Shown here: in pieces, positions 21,861 to 33,016 of the stretch
How the letters are laid out: each line of letters begins with the position of its first letter
Numbering within the stretch: position 1 is the first letter of the stretch
DNA from: Ligustrum vulgare
Taxonomy: Eukaryota > Streptophyta > Magnoliopsida > Lamiales > Oleaceae
DNA: 64,000 bases
Direction of reading: 5' to 3'
Assembly: GCA_963555705.1 (NCBI GenBank)
Contig: OY743172.1
Span: 24,799,446-24,863,445, forward strand
Translations under genes and position numbers: made by a program
The notes under the pieces: generated by a model
What the model was told of the DNA's origin: nothing
Databases searched by the model: none
The model's input: the letters and a program-made list of their open reading frames with translations, nothing else

Positions 21861-22134
21861 TTATTAAAAAATACATCCGTATTCGAAGCTCGAGACAACA
21901 ATATTGCCTTTAGGTATACATCACACAACCCTTATCCTATACATTAGTTGGTCGATATTGAAAATTGTGTTGGTTAATTCGTTGCTAAGTATAATCATGT
22001 ATGATATGTGCTAAGGATCGAGTTGCTTGAGAGAAAAATTTAAATCTTATGTTGGTTTTCTGTTTGGTAACACTGTAAATTAGTTTGTTTACCTCTAGGT
22101 GGTTGAAAAGTGGATAAGAGAGAAAATCTGTATT

Positions 22135-22320
22135 GTTAAAAAATGATGTGAGAAATTGTATTATTTATAAACTAATTAATTTAGTTGTAATGATTGTGTT
22201 AGGTTTACAAATTCAGAGTCGACCAAATTCGTGTGATTAAAAAATAATGTGAGAAATTATAGTATTTATAAATTAGTTAATTTAGTTGTAATGATTGTGT
22301 TAGGTTTACAAATCCAGACC
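22135..22320. repeat. Two-copy tandem duplication, about 101-bp period
   Basis: The segment TTAAAAAATGATGTGAGAAA through GTTAGGTTTACAAATTCAG (22135-22217) recurs with about 10% differences at 22237-22318. It belongs to the dispersed 'gtgagaaattgtattatttataaac' sequence family. Confidence 0.75.
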
Positions 22321-22619
22321 TAGGGAATAGGTGATGTGTGTTCTATACGTTTATCTAGACTTTTAAAATCTATTGTTTTACAAATTTCAGTGTTGGCACA
22401 ATTATGATGATTGATTTTAAAAATGATGTGATGGAGAAATTGATGGATGTCTGCCAAGTGTATTGTAGGTAAGTCAGTCGATAAATTAATCTGACAACGT
22501 AGCATGATTCATATTTCTAGGTTATGTCCGAGGTTTTTGATAATAATAATGGATAAAAGTCGAGGGTTTGGTATGTGAGAAAATTTTAGTATACAATTTT
22601 TTGTACTAATATCACCATG

Positions 22620-23010
22620 GAAATGATATATTATTGAAAGCTACAGGATTTTGGAACACAACACAAAAAAATAGACTACAACTCGGAGTTGTGAATCAAA
22701 CGTGTTACGAGATTTTGAATTTCAAGGACCAAACCTACATAAAACCAGTAAGCTGAAAGACATTGAATGTAACTTGACTCTAGGAAGCTGTGACCGCAGC
22801 ATGCTTTGCTGCAACTGAACGACCGCAGCAACGTGATTTTGTCACAATTAAGGACCTGTTTGCCGCAGCTGCTGTTCGGCCAGAATTGAGACTCCGACAG
22901 CACTCAAGGTAATTCTTGGGCATGAATTTCAAGGCACGTCGTTGAGGACGTATAAAGAGCACAATTAGGTCAAGAAAGGAGAGGAAATCACATCTTGGAG
23001 ATTACATAAA
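22620..23010 (+). repeat. LTR-U3-like remnant with GCAGC palindromes
   Basis: GC-richer stretch with three related motifs, GACCGCAGC (22792), GACCGCAGC (22821) and GCCGCAGCTGC (22862), upstream of a TATAAAG at about 22949. This mimics the organisation of the LTR U3 regions elsewhere in the window. No LTR ends or coding sequence were found, so the assignment is tentative. Confidence 0.25.
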
Positions 23011-23389
23011 ATCAAGGTTTTAAAATGCATAATGTGTTGCGATGCGTCGAGGTCGAGAATCAAGAATTACAAGTTTTGGCATGTCAATGCGAATAATAGT
23101 CGTCATAATGCATGTCGTACTTTTAATAATATTTTAATTAATTTTAAGTCATTAAATAAATTTTTATATGAAAAATAGATTTTATTACATAAAAACTAAA
23201 TAGAGATTTATGGTCGATAATTTTATTTATATTATACTATTTGTTTCAAAATGTCAAAATATTTTAATCCTTATAAAATAAGATAAATAATTTTTAAATA
23301 ATAATTTGGTGAGAAAAGTCAAACAAATAATGGTATGTAAAAATAATTAAAAAAAAAAAAAGCAAAGCAATTTAAAAAAAAAAAAAAAG

Positions 23390-23620
23390 CCTATTAGTTC
23401 CCCTCCCACATTGGATGTTGATGTGGGATGAGAACACCTATTACCCTTATAAATAGGCTGTTCAGTGGTAAGCTGAATTAATCACCGATTTTTTCGATTT
23501 ATATTCAGTAAAAAGCATTATTCCGCGCATATGGGTAATGTGTGGCGTTTTCCTCAAGCAATGCGCTAATGCGAGTCTAGACGGCGTTTATTCTGGTATT
23601 TTAGAACACTGCATAAAGCC
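23390..23620 (+). promoter_or_regulatory. USE-like plus TATA promoter remnant
   Basis: CTCCCACATTGG at about 23403 resembles the plant upstream sequence element of U-snRNA genes, and CTTATAAATAGG follows at about 23447. The sequence downstream does not match the start of any U snRNA I know. An LTR or TRIM-type promoter is more likely. Flanks are A-rich. Confidence 0.3.
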
Positions 23621-24147
23621 TATTTGATAATGTGAACATTTTTTTTTTTTTTCAAGAGATGTGTGGTTTAAAAATGTTTTAAAAGTCAAAAACTATGAAT
23701 TTAATTAAGAATGGATGGTTGAGATTGAATTTGAAAAGTTGAGGTAAAAAAATTTATGTTGCCAAACGGGCTCTAAATTGAATTTTCTTGAATTATTGAT
23801 GCGGTTATCCTACGTTCTTATGCATCACTTGTATCAAACCATTAATGGATAGAGGAAATTTTGATAGTTATGAATAGCTTAACTAGTAGTAAGATACGAA
23901 TGTTATTATTTTATTTTGGATTTAATGTCCGGAAACATAATAATTGAACCAATTACGTGAGTGAAGTTAAAATAATGAAATCGAGAATCCTAACCATATC
24001 CGTAATGACCAGCAACACGATAAATTGAATCAAAATATGAATTAAACATGCACGAATTAAGATAATTAATTAATGAAATCAAGAATCCTAATTATTTCAT
24101 TGGTTGATCTCTACCTCGATCTACTTTATTTTTGCATTAGATATTAA
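23621..24147. other. Intergenic, no gene seen
   Basis: AT-rich. A fragment of the dispersed noncoding repeat lies at about 23640-23775. A short near-duplicate segment occurs at 23970-23990 and 24070-24090 (AATGAAATCRAGAATCCTAA). Confidence 0.4.
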
Positions 24148-24880
24148 CTAGTGTTACACCCGTACGATGCATGATCTTTCGTTACTTACATATATCAAAT
24201 TTATATTTTAACATATGAAATTAATATTTAATTAAAAATGAGAAAAGAATGAAAACAATTAATTACAAAGGTACATTACATATACCTTAACTTTTTTTTT
24301 AATTTTTTTACGATTCGTATGTTTATCGTTCCAAAAATTTCTTAAATATTGTAATTTGAATTGATTTAAAACTTAAAATGGAAAAGAAAATTTACATTTA
24401 AATATAATTTGTGATAAGTAGAAAAAATAGATATATCTGTGATATACGCTTAAAATTTTATTAAAACGAAAAGGAAAAGAAAAAGAAAAATAGATTGATG
24501 ATCGTTCTTATTTCATCATCTTTCATTTTCTATTTTTGAATAAAAATATTTATGTGATATTGACAAAGTTTTTTTTTTTTTTTTAATAATTTAAAAAAAA
24601 TTATAATTGATTTTCAAGAGCGGAAAACGAACCAAGAAATTTCGGGACCTGAAAAATGCAACTATTTAAAAATGTGCATTCAATTGGATTATTTTAAATC
24701 TTAATTTTGTTCGAAATGAATAATAAATAGTGAATTAATACTATTAATTACTATTTTAGGAAATGAGTTTAATAATAATGATTTTGTGGAGAATGTATAG
24801 CCTTTTGTTTGGTACTCTTTAATTTTTTTTTTTTACAGTACGCAATCTCAACTATCAATTAAAAGTCAATCCTACAATAT
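24148..24880 (-). mobile_element. Helitron 3' end, minus strand; 5' end not located
   Basis: Read on the minus strand, GCATCGTACGGGTGTAACACTAG ends at 24148 and is followed by T: a degenerate hairpin, about 7 nt, then CTAG, as in the plus-strand copies. The body is AT-rich and noncoding. The upstream end is not recognisable, so the right boundary is approximate. Confidence 0.45.
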
Positions 24881-25431
24881 TTGTGATGAGATCTCAATCG
24901 GGGAATCTCGTCGAACAACGCGGAATAACGAAATTAAAACCTAGGAAAGATCTAAATCAGAACTGACACGAGACAAACAACAAAAATAAGGATAGAACGA
25001 CGGTAAAACCTTGACCCGACAATCACGACGCAATTTATGGCGATGCGGATTGAAGAACCAAGATTGGTGAACGCCACAAGGACTTGTCAATTTCCTTGAT
25101 AAGTTTCGAATTCAGAAACGCCACAAATATTCTTGCGAATATTTGATAAGTTTGCTGGAAGAACGCCACAAAGATCGGATCTTTGATAAGTTCAAGAAAA
25201 AGGGAATAAACTCAACCTCTCAATTTTGGAGAATCATCTCACAAATTTTATTAATCAAACTCAACTTAACTGTTTTTACAATGAATTGAAAAAGCGTATA
25301 AATAAGCAAAATAACTTAGCATCTAATTTACTCAAAATAGAATTCTAATTAGACTAAAATTCTAAAATAGGAAAATAACCTAAAATAATAAAAGGAAACG
25401 AAATAATTGGCAAAATCCGGAATCCTGAATT

Positions 25432-25690
25432 ACGGCCGTGAATATATAGCTTACGGCCGTAACGAACATTCTGTCTTAAATTTCAATCAGGTGTTACGGC
25501 CGTGATCAATATGTTACGGCCGTAAAATATTTCAATTTCAGTTTTACGGCCGTGAGGAATATCTTACGGCTGTAATCAGCGTTCTGCCTATTTTTGTCTC
25601 TTCCTTCGATAACTTGTTACAGCCGTGATAATAAGTGTTACGGCCGTGAATATATGTTTTACGGACGTGAAGATCATCTTTTACGGCCGT
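25432..25690. repeat. Phased ACGGCCGT palindrome array in LTR U3
   Basis: Ten sites begin at 25432, 25453, 25496, 25516, 25546, 25566, 25619, 25640, 25661 and 25683. Most are exact ACGGCCGT; the rest differ by one base. Within groups the spacing is 20-22 bp. The array lies upstream, in transcription order, of a TATA-like TATTTATA at about 25299-25306. Confidence 0.85.
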
Positions 25691-26354
25691 AAGGTATTTT
25701 CTGCCCAATTTACTTCTTTTGCTTGATTCGGCTCGATCCGTCCCTCTTCTCGGCTCGACCCCAACACGGAACTTGCTCCGTTTTGCACGTAGATCACTGT
25801 CATATTGCTGATGGCTCGACTTCGTCATTCGCTGCCTGGTCCGGATTACGTCATACTCCCTCTCTTGAAAAGGATTCGACCTCGAATCCATTTTTGGTCG
25901 ACTTTTCAGACTCCTCCTGCTTTTCCGGGCTCGATGATCGCGTGTAAGCTTTGTGCAATCCTTTAGACTTTTGGGCTGCTTATTCTGGCCAATAAATTTC
26001 TGCCCCGTCTTAAATTCATGGCTTGATTTATGTCCCTGCAAAACAGATTTTAAAGAACTGGGGAGGGAATCGTTAGCTCGGTTAAGTGCAAGGTGTGGAT
26101 CCCCGTACACCAACCTATGTGCAAATAAACTCAATTTGGGGGTGGACTCTCTTTTTTTTTTTGCACTCATTCTCTCCTTTTTATGATATCGTGGCCTCAA
26201 CACTCTTATTTCTTTTTTCAAACTCACTTTTGATTTTCAATTTATCATTTTGAGCTTCTTTTGGAGATAACGGAACAAGTGTAAATTTCTTCCCACCCTT
26301 CACAAATGAATATTGATTCTTAAACCCATCATGCACTACCCTCATGTCATGTTG

Positions 26355-26534
26355 TCAGGGTCGCCCCAACAATATATGACCAACATGCATAGGTACCACG
26401 TCACAGACCACCTCATCCTTATAACCCCCGATGGCAAAATTGACCATAACCTGCTTATTTACCTTAATTTCCCTTGACTCGGTCAGCCATTGCAATTTAT
26501 AAGGGTTTGGATGTTTCATCAAGCTCGATTGTTT
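26355..26534 (-). pseudogene. Ty3/Gypsy protease fragment
   Basis: Reads KHPNPYKLQWLTESREIKVN, then CDVVPMHVGHILLGRP, the stretch that follows the active site in chromovirus-like Ty3 proteases and parallels the intact copy at 61997-62929. The active-site Asp segment is lost at the truncation point near 26535, and no start is genuine. Confidence 0.75.
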
Positions 26535-26535
26535 A

Positions 26536-27085
26536 ACCCACAAGATATAGTACTTTATCACTTACCCATTTGAAATTGATTTTTCAAGAATCAATTTTTC
26601 TGAACATTCATTCTCAATCACACTTTTTTTTAAAATTATTTTTTATAATTTTTCATACTACTTTTTAACTATACATTCTAAAAAATCACTTTTTTTCACA
26701 AAAACAATTCTCAAATAATCAAAGTCAAATAGTCAACAACCAAGTAAAGTTGGAGATCACGAAATTATATGAAAAATCTTATACCCTATAATCTTTAAAA
26801 ATTTATTAAAATTAAGAATAATTAAAAAATATTAATTATTCTATTGATATTATTAACTAAAAAGAAATCAATGCATTAATTATTCAATATTAGTCTTCGT
26901 CCAATAAATTTTTCTATAAGTTATTACAAGTAGCGCCTTTTTTAAATCACATATATATTTTAAAAAATATGATTTTTAATATTAAAGATAAATAACTAAA
27001 ACACAATTTCTATATTGATAGCTAAACATATAATTTATAATATAGTGTTAATAATTATTAAATTAAAATTGACTAAAAAAATATC

Positions 27086-27119
<34 letters not shown>

Positions 27120-27372
27120 TAAGGCGCATTTATCCAGATTTTGCATTCACATTCGACACACATTCATTTTGCATTCACATGAATCCGCTTTGCATTCATA
27201 CTATTTAATTTTATGGGAACTTACTATTTATGGAAATGAAAAATGGGTCGAAAGTTATTTTTAGAAACTACCCAACATTTATATATTATAAAGATTGACA
27301 TAGTTTGGTTGTTAATTAGGAAAATAAAACTCAAAACTCTAATCTTAATTATGTGTATTTTGATGAAGTATA
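26536..27372. other. Intergenic, no gene seen
   Basis: AT-rich, with a copy of the dispersed noncoding repeat (26570-26735), a (TA)n tract at about 27092-27116 and three copies of GCATTCACAT or GCATTCATA at 27141-27206. Confidence 0.5.
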
Positions 27373-28130
27373 TGTTAATAATATGACTCACCTCGAGAGG
27401 TTGGAGACGAAATCATTGTTTATCGAATGAAGAATCACGAACCAATCACATATTAAACTTTCACTTAAAATCTTCAGAATTATGATAGAAGAGCACAAAA
27501 AATGGACTAAAATATTGGAAGGCTTAAACACGAGAAAACATGTTGTCTTAAAAGTACATTTGTCCCCTCTCGGTCGAGATGCTAAAGGATTTGATAGTAA
27601 ATGGTTTTAGCGGATTAATCAAGCCTACAAACCATGTATTCATCTAGCACAAAGAATACATGTAAGAGGAATAAGAACAAATAAGAAATTAAGTTGAATC
27701 TCTTTGATTTTGGATCTACACTTGTTATGAATATGTCATTGAATTGTATTTCTCTTTATCAACACCTCTATTTATAGACATGAAAGTTACATTCATGAAT
27801 GGGTGCAAAGAACAAGTGAGAAGGTGCCCAAACATGCCAAAGGTGCCAAAAATCAAATAACACAACGATAAAAAACACTTAACTGTGCGACCGCACGGTT
27901 CAATCATCGCGCGGTCTCACGGTTATAACATTCAATACACGTCAAAATTTGACGTGTGATAGCGTGGTTTTTGTACCATGCGGTCGAGCAGTTTTCCGAT
28001 AGGCGCCACCTTTTATTTTTTTCACTTGTTTTCATATTGATATGGATCCAAAATAATTCTTTAATCCATTTACATGGATTCTTTCTTTCATAATCAATAT
28101 TTGAACAACACATTGGAATTAAAATTTCAA
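27373..28130 (-). repeat. Left (3') LTR of the outer element
   Basis: A strong minus-strand TATA box, TATAAATA, lies at 27769-27776. Upstream of it in transcription order (27886-27995) are CG-rich motifs: ACCGCACGGT, ATCGCGCGGT and GCGGTC. These fit the U3 enhancer position seen in the other LTR families. Confidence 0.85.
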
Positions 28131-28230
28131 CAATCCCCCACTTGTTCAAATATTCGCAAACAACTCAATTTAAAATGATATTACGCATAAAATAAGGTAT
28201 CTTTCGATTTGCATCTTACCTTAGTGTAAA

Positions 28231-29852
28231 TGATAAGTGCTTTATTAGCATGTATTTAATTCACTTATTATCCTATTTTGTTATTAGTTTGATCCTATTG
28301 AAGTATCGTTTAATGCATTTTCATTTATTGTGTTATACAGGATCGCAAAGAACGAAAAGAAATGAAACATGACCAAAGAAATACAAAAAAATAAAGAAGT
28401 GAGGTTCAAGGACATATTCAAAGAGCTCCAAATCAATAATGGCATGTGGGAAGAAGATTAGATGCAAAATTTATGGTCAAAGAAGGTTTGGAATGAAGTT
28501 GGAAATCAAAAACCCGCAAGGATTGTGATCATGAATTTTAGTCATAGATTGAAGCTCAATTTTGTCATAGAATAATTTCTAATTTGGAAAGATCTATTTC
28601 ACAAATAATTGTATATATTTGAGTTTTCTTTCCAACGCAACTTGAATCACCACAATTGGACTTCGGGAGAGAAAGTTATGACCAAAATATCGATCACAGG
28701 CGCTTCTCGACAGAAATACACTTACGGCCGTAAATGACAAAGTTACGGCCGTAAATTCCAAATTCCAGAAATTTTCAGAATCCCAATTACGGCCGTAATA
28801 AGGAAAGTTACGGACGTAACTTGCTCTCCAAGGAATTTCCTTATCTGATTCAAGGTCTATCTTTGGTATATCTTTGGGGTAAAGTTAGGGCACGATTTTG
28901 AGAGTATTAAAGGAGGAAAATCACCACAAAAAGGAGGCTGAACATTGAGGAAAATTGAAAGAAAAATATAGAGCATTCTTGAGAGATTTTCAAGTCAAAG
29001 AACATCAACAACAATGAAATTCATGAAGCAACTTGAAGAATCTACCACAACCATGCTAAGCTAAATTTCATATCTTGTTCAAAGGGGAAGTTGGGTCAAT
29101 TTAATTATGTTATTTTCTTTTCCTACAAATTAGTAGCCTGAATTTATTCCTTTATTTCAATTGTTGGATTATTATGTTTTGAATGTTCAATTGAGTTTAT
29201 TTGATTAATAGTTTAATTTGGCCAATTTGATTATTGATCTTTGGATTCATGAATATGCTATGTTTAGATTCTTGATCCTTAATTGCCATTGAATCTTTAC
29301 TTTAGTAGCAAATAAATCTCGTACAGGTTTAGTAATAATTCAACTTGGATTGATTAATTCGAGCTCGTGTAATTAACGATCCAATTCAATCTATTCTTCT
29401 AAATATTCATACTAGTCGTGCATTAAATCCTAAGAGCTTGTTTAGGATTGTCTATGGCTAGAATTGGTTCAAAGAACTTGTTTTGAATCAATACACATAA
29501 GGAAGAATTTAGATAATCAGAGCTTATTGATTATTTATGATTGATAATTGAATAGGGATATAAACACGTTACAAGGAAAAGTATAACATTAATTAAGGGC
29601 ACAACCGAACCCGAGAACAAGATTTCTTCTTATATTATTTCTATAGTAATATTTAATTGTTTATTTTTATGCATATTTTTTATTCAAGCAATTTCAAACA
29701 ACAAACCCCCCCATTCCATTTTAATTGATCGAACAACTAAAATTAGTTTCCGTTCCTCGTGGGATCGACCCTTACTCTCACTACTATATTATTAATTAAT
29801 ATTTAGCGAATAAGAAATTATTTATTATTTTGGTGCATTGCGACACGCATCA
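28231..29852 (+). mobile_element. Solo LTR of a large (1.6-kb) Tat/Athila-like LTR
   Basis: Begins TGATAAGTGCTTTATTAGCA, ends GCGACACGCATCA, and is flanked by the perfect 5-bp duplication GTAAA (28226-28230 and 29853-29857). The 5' end matches the LTR start at 40259 (TGATAAGTGTATTT on the minus strand), and the GTGGGATCGACC motif near the 3' end has its counterpart near 38793. ACGGCCGT-type sites at 28724, 28745, 28789 and 28810 lie upstream of a TATTAAAGG at about 28904. No internal region is present, as after LTR-LTR recombination. Confidence 0.88.
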
Positions 29853-29857
29853 GTAAA

Positions 29858-30277
29858 CATCGCAAAGTATTATCAAAATCCCAGGTAGCTGTAGCTTTGA
29901 ACCCGTTATTTCATGTAACAATACCGGAAACATCACACACACAATACTCAAGTTCTTTTATTCCACACAAATTTTGCTTTAGCGCGTTAATGACCTTGTG
30001 CTTATCCGATTCGTGAACTTTTCAGAAAGTAACTCCAAACTGTCCTTGAAGCGGCACCACTTCTAAGTTCATATAGGTGGAGTTCTTCTAGTATCTTTGT
30101 TACATTTAGAGATACTTGTCATACTGAACTTCATTAAGAGTTTTAAAAACTCAACCCTCCAACTGTAACAACCAACACTTTTAATCTAGAATGAGGTATG
30201 TTTTGATAAAGTGTTGAAACTATCCACTTATCGAATGTTACCCTTTGAACCCGTGAATTACTCATTTCGTAATGACG
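29858..30277. other. Internal fragment of the outer LTR element
   Basis: Noncoding, between the solo LTR and the Ty3 family A insertion. Continues at 35796 on the other side of the Ty3 element. No motif recognised. Confidence 0.6.
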
Positions 30278-30282
30278 GGTAG

Positions 30283-31031
30283 TGATGCGAACCCCTTCGG
30301 TGTATTGACCGAAAATTCTCACAACAATTTAATACAAAACCCAAGAAAGCTAAAATGGTAAAATAAAGGATAAACACATTAACCCAAGTTCAAATCTAAC
30401 CCAAAATTCAAGGATTAACTAACACTAGCCCAATGGGTATCAACCAAATAAATTCCAATGTGGCGGAAAATAAACAACAACACAAGAATAACAATACTCC
30501 AGCAAAGTTGATTAAATTTCAAGAAGATAACAAGAACAAAGGAGGTTTTTATCCTTACCTCAAAGGGGTCTTTCAAGACCAAGCTCTCAAGAGCACTTCA
30601 TATGAACAACCAAGTTATCTTACAAATGACAAGAAAATGTGTATAAAATGTACAAAATTGGGCAAAATGTGCAAATATCGAAAATTGCAACAAAACCCCG
30701 TTTTTGTGAAATGGGGTGTTTCTCGAACCATTTTCGGTCGATCACATGGTCGACCGAAATGGGACTTTCGGTCGACCAAGCCTTATCCGAACGCGACTGA
30801 GGCTGCCTTCAAAAATCTCTGCAGACTTTCGGTCGATCGGAATGACTTTCGGTCGGCCGAAATTCGCTGAGTCCAATTTCTTCTTCTTTTTGGCTCCAAC
30901 TTGATTCTTGACTTGCTTTCCTTGACTTTAATTACTCTTTAAGCCTCGAATCTCGAACCTCCTTGGCATCGGATCTCGTCATGGGTCCCACAGGCTTGCG
31001 CATCGAGGTTTGACTTTCTCGATTCTCATCA
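30283..31031 (-). repeat. Left (3') LTR, family A
   Basis: 749 bp, 48 bp shorter than the right LTR. One visible difference is near 30690-30730, where the right LTR has an extra AAACCCCGTTTTTGTG unit. Contains GTCGAC-type palindromes at 30738-30857 in U3. Confidence 0.9.
30735..30860. repeat. GGTCGACC palindrome array, U3 of left family A LTR
   Basis: Cores GTCGAT/GTCGAC/GTCGGC begin at 30738, 30749, 30771, 30832 and 30852, usually within TTTCGGTCGACCGAAA-like contexts. Spacings of 11, 22 and 20 bp are close to whole helical turns; 61 is roughly six turns. Confidence 0.75.
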
Positions 31032-31049
31032 TCCCCTCCCTCTTGAAAA

Positions 31050-31966
31050 AGATTCGACCTCGAATCTTGCTTGAGTGCACTGTCGTGAGACTCCTTGAAC
31101 TTTGATCTTGCAACATTGTGGATCACAGGTTCATGCGATGAAGTTGGACCTTCGCGATTCTCATCATCTCCTTCATCTCGAAAGAGATTCGACCACGAAT
31201 CGACACCTACAATAAAAATAGAAAATTCAGACACAATAAATGTAACCGAAATTTCATACTCACCGTGCAAAATCAATTTGTAGGCGTTGCCAAAAGCTTG
31301 AGATGTGCCAACACTGCAAAGTAGCAATTTAGATTTTATTTGATCGGGGGGTCGCTCCTTCCACGAATGGGAATACATCCGGCCGCCCGGGTCAAATGGA
31401 ATATGCTTCCTACCATGGTTGGCATTGGAAATACATTGTATACCAATTCCCTCAAATGGAAGCTCGAGCCTCCTGCAAAGGGGCTTAACCAAAGGTGCAT
31501 TCTCGTGACCACCTAAACCAACTCTTTCTTCAATAAACATATGCATAAAGTTCAACATAGTTAATAGGTTAAAGTCACAAGCAATTTTAAGTGGAGAAAA
31601 CTTGCTAATATGATGAGCAATTAAATTGCAAGCAAATTTAACAACCACAAAATTAGCACCAACTTCGTGCAAATGCCCGACTTCCCGAAAGAAAAGATTA
31701 GCTATGTTAATGACCTCGTTGGTTTCATGGTATGCAATCAAATGTGACATTTTAATACTCCTACCAACAATCACAATAATAGCATCATTTTCTTTCTTTG
31801 TTCCAAGTAAACCTACTATAAAATTCATATAATAAGTAACCCAAGGTTTACTCATGATGGGCAAATATGTATGGAATTCTTGGGGCAAAAACTTAAACTT
31901 AAGTTTAGCCATTTTGCAAGTTAGGTATTTACAACAAGTGCAAACATGTTCAACACCAATCTTCAA
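31050..31966 (-). pseudogene. Ty3/Gypsy integrase remnant, family A
   Basis: The frame 31966-30932 (344 codons) starts within the HHCC zinc finger (CTCCKYLTCKMAK) and continues into the DDE core (PWVTYYMNFIVGLLGTKK, then IANLFFREVGHLH). The first catalytic Asp of the usual MDF is Asn (MNF). The middle of the core is shortened before SKFSPLKIACDFN. A C-terminal region with GRKHIPFDPGGRM and NAYKLILHGEYEISVTF matches the GPY/F-like module of plant Ty3 integrases. The frame then enters the LTR. Inactive by substitution and deletion. Confidence 0.8.
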
Positions 31967-31984
31967 ATTAGGCCAATAAAATTG

Positions 31985-33016
31985 ATCACATAATACCCCA
32001 AGACCCCGTTGATTTTAAATTGCCCCATCAAACAACTATCATGTGCCTCTCCCATTAGCAATTTGCACATGGCACATTTAAAAAGAAACAATCCAATTTT
32101 CCAAAACAAATAATTATCAAGCCCATAGAATTCATCAAGATATCGCTCACAACATGATTCATAAATGTTTAACAAATGTGGATTATTAACATGCATGCCC
32201 TTAACATGTTCAAAATAAAATGAGGGGGCATCAAGAAATGTTAGAGTGAAGTCCTATTATCACCAAGACATCTCAATAAATTTCTCCCATGGACTCCCCT
32301 AGCTAGCAATTTCTTTAGAGAGCAAATATGCACGTCAAGAATATTTTCACAAAATAAGGATTCAACATGCTCATGAAATGTACTATATGCAACATTTTCA
32401 CACAAGGATTTGGTACTTATGCAATTGGGCACATGCAAAAAGTTGCATTTACAAATTAAGCACTTATCATGACAATGATCCCTACCACATGTTACATTTT
32501 CACAAGTCAACAACACACTTATCAAATCTATATCAAGATCATACAACCCTCTAATGTATTCAAAATACAATAACCTTGCATTTAAAGAATTGTTAGGAGC
32601 ATACCTCCTTGATGCGACGTTGGTTATTTCATTTTGTTTACCTCGGTTGTACTTGTCGTTTTAGGAAAATATTTTCAAGAATTTCTTCCATAAGGCATGC
32701 TTTTGGAGTTCTTTGTTGCTTTGATAAGTTGGCCTCACAATTTCCTGCAACAAAGAAATAACCAAACTAGGGAGGGAAGTGTTAGAATACTCAAGAGTAA
32801 AGAACATTTTGGGGTGATCTTTTTTCTCAATTTTCTTGGTGGCACTCATCACTTCCTCACCTTTTTCTGAGGTAGGAACCCCAAATCTCGGTTCTTCTCT
32901 TACCTCTCCTTTTTCTGGATTCGTGGCTCCAACCCTCATCGCATCTCCTTTTCTAGGGACGTGACCCCAACTCTCATGCTCTCATTTTTATTTTCTTCAA
33001 TTTTATCAATTGAAGA
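31985..33016 (-). pseudogene. Cys-rich spacer in place of the RT of family A
   Basis: Short minus frames occupy the place where RT and RNase H should be. One (32570-32241) is Cys/His-rich (CENVTCGRDHCHDKCLICKC near residues 27-46) and ends in a basic stretch. Another (32939-32661) holds repeated SEKGE peptides like those downstream of the family C protease. I recognise no RT motif. It may be a spacer acquired when the polymerase was lost or a non-autonomous lineage feature. Confidence 0.4.

Larger units (their letters stand above)
24884..26535 (-). mobile_element. Truncated Ty3/Gypsy element, family C (LTR plus pro fragment)
   Basis: A 970-bp LTR (24884-25853) begins TGATGAGATCTCAATCGGGG and matches the LTRs at 60538-61474 and 63323 onward. 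The polypurine tract reads AAGAGAGGGAGTA on the minus strand, next to 25853, so this is the 3' LTR. The internal part runs into a protease fragment and stops near 26535, where homology to the family ends. Gag, RT, integrase and the other LTR are missing. Confidence 0.85.

Noticed and set aside
25544..26227. 227-codon minus-strand frame as an independent gene
   Set aside because: It runs from the family C internal tail into its LTR; Lys/Arg/Ser-rich retroelement sequence with no separate function visible.
30433..30870. 145-codon plus-strand frame, with a related frame at 35144-35449
   Set aside because: Both lie within the LTRs of family A, antisense to the element; their similarity reflects LTR homology, not a conserved protein.
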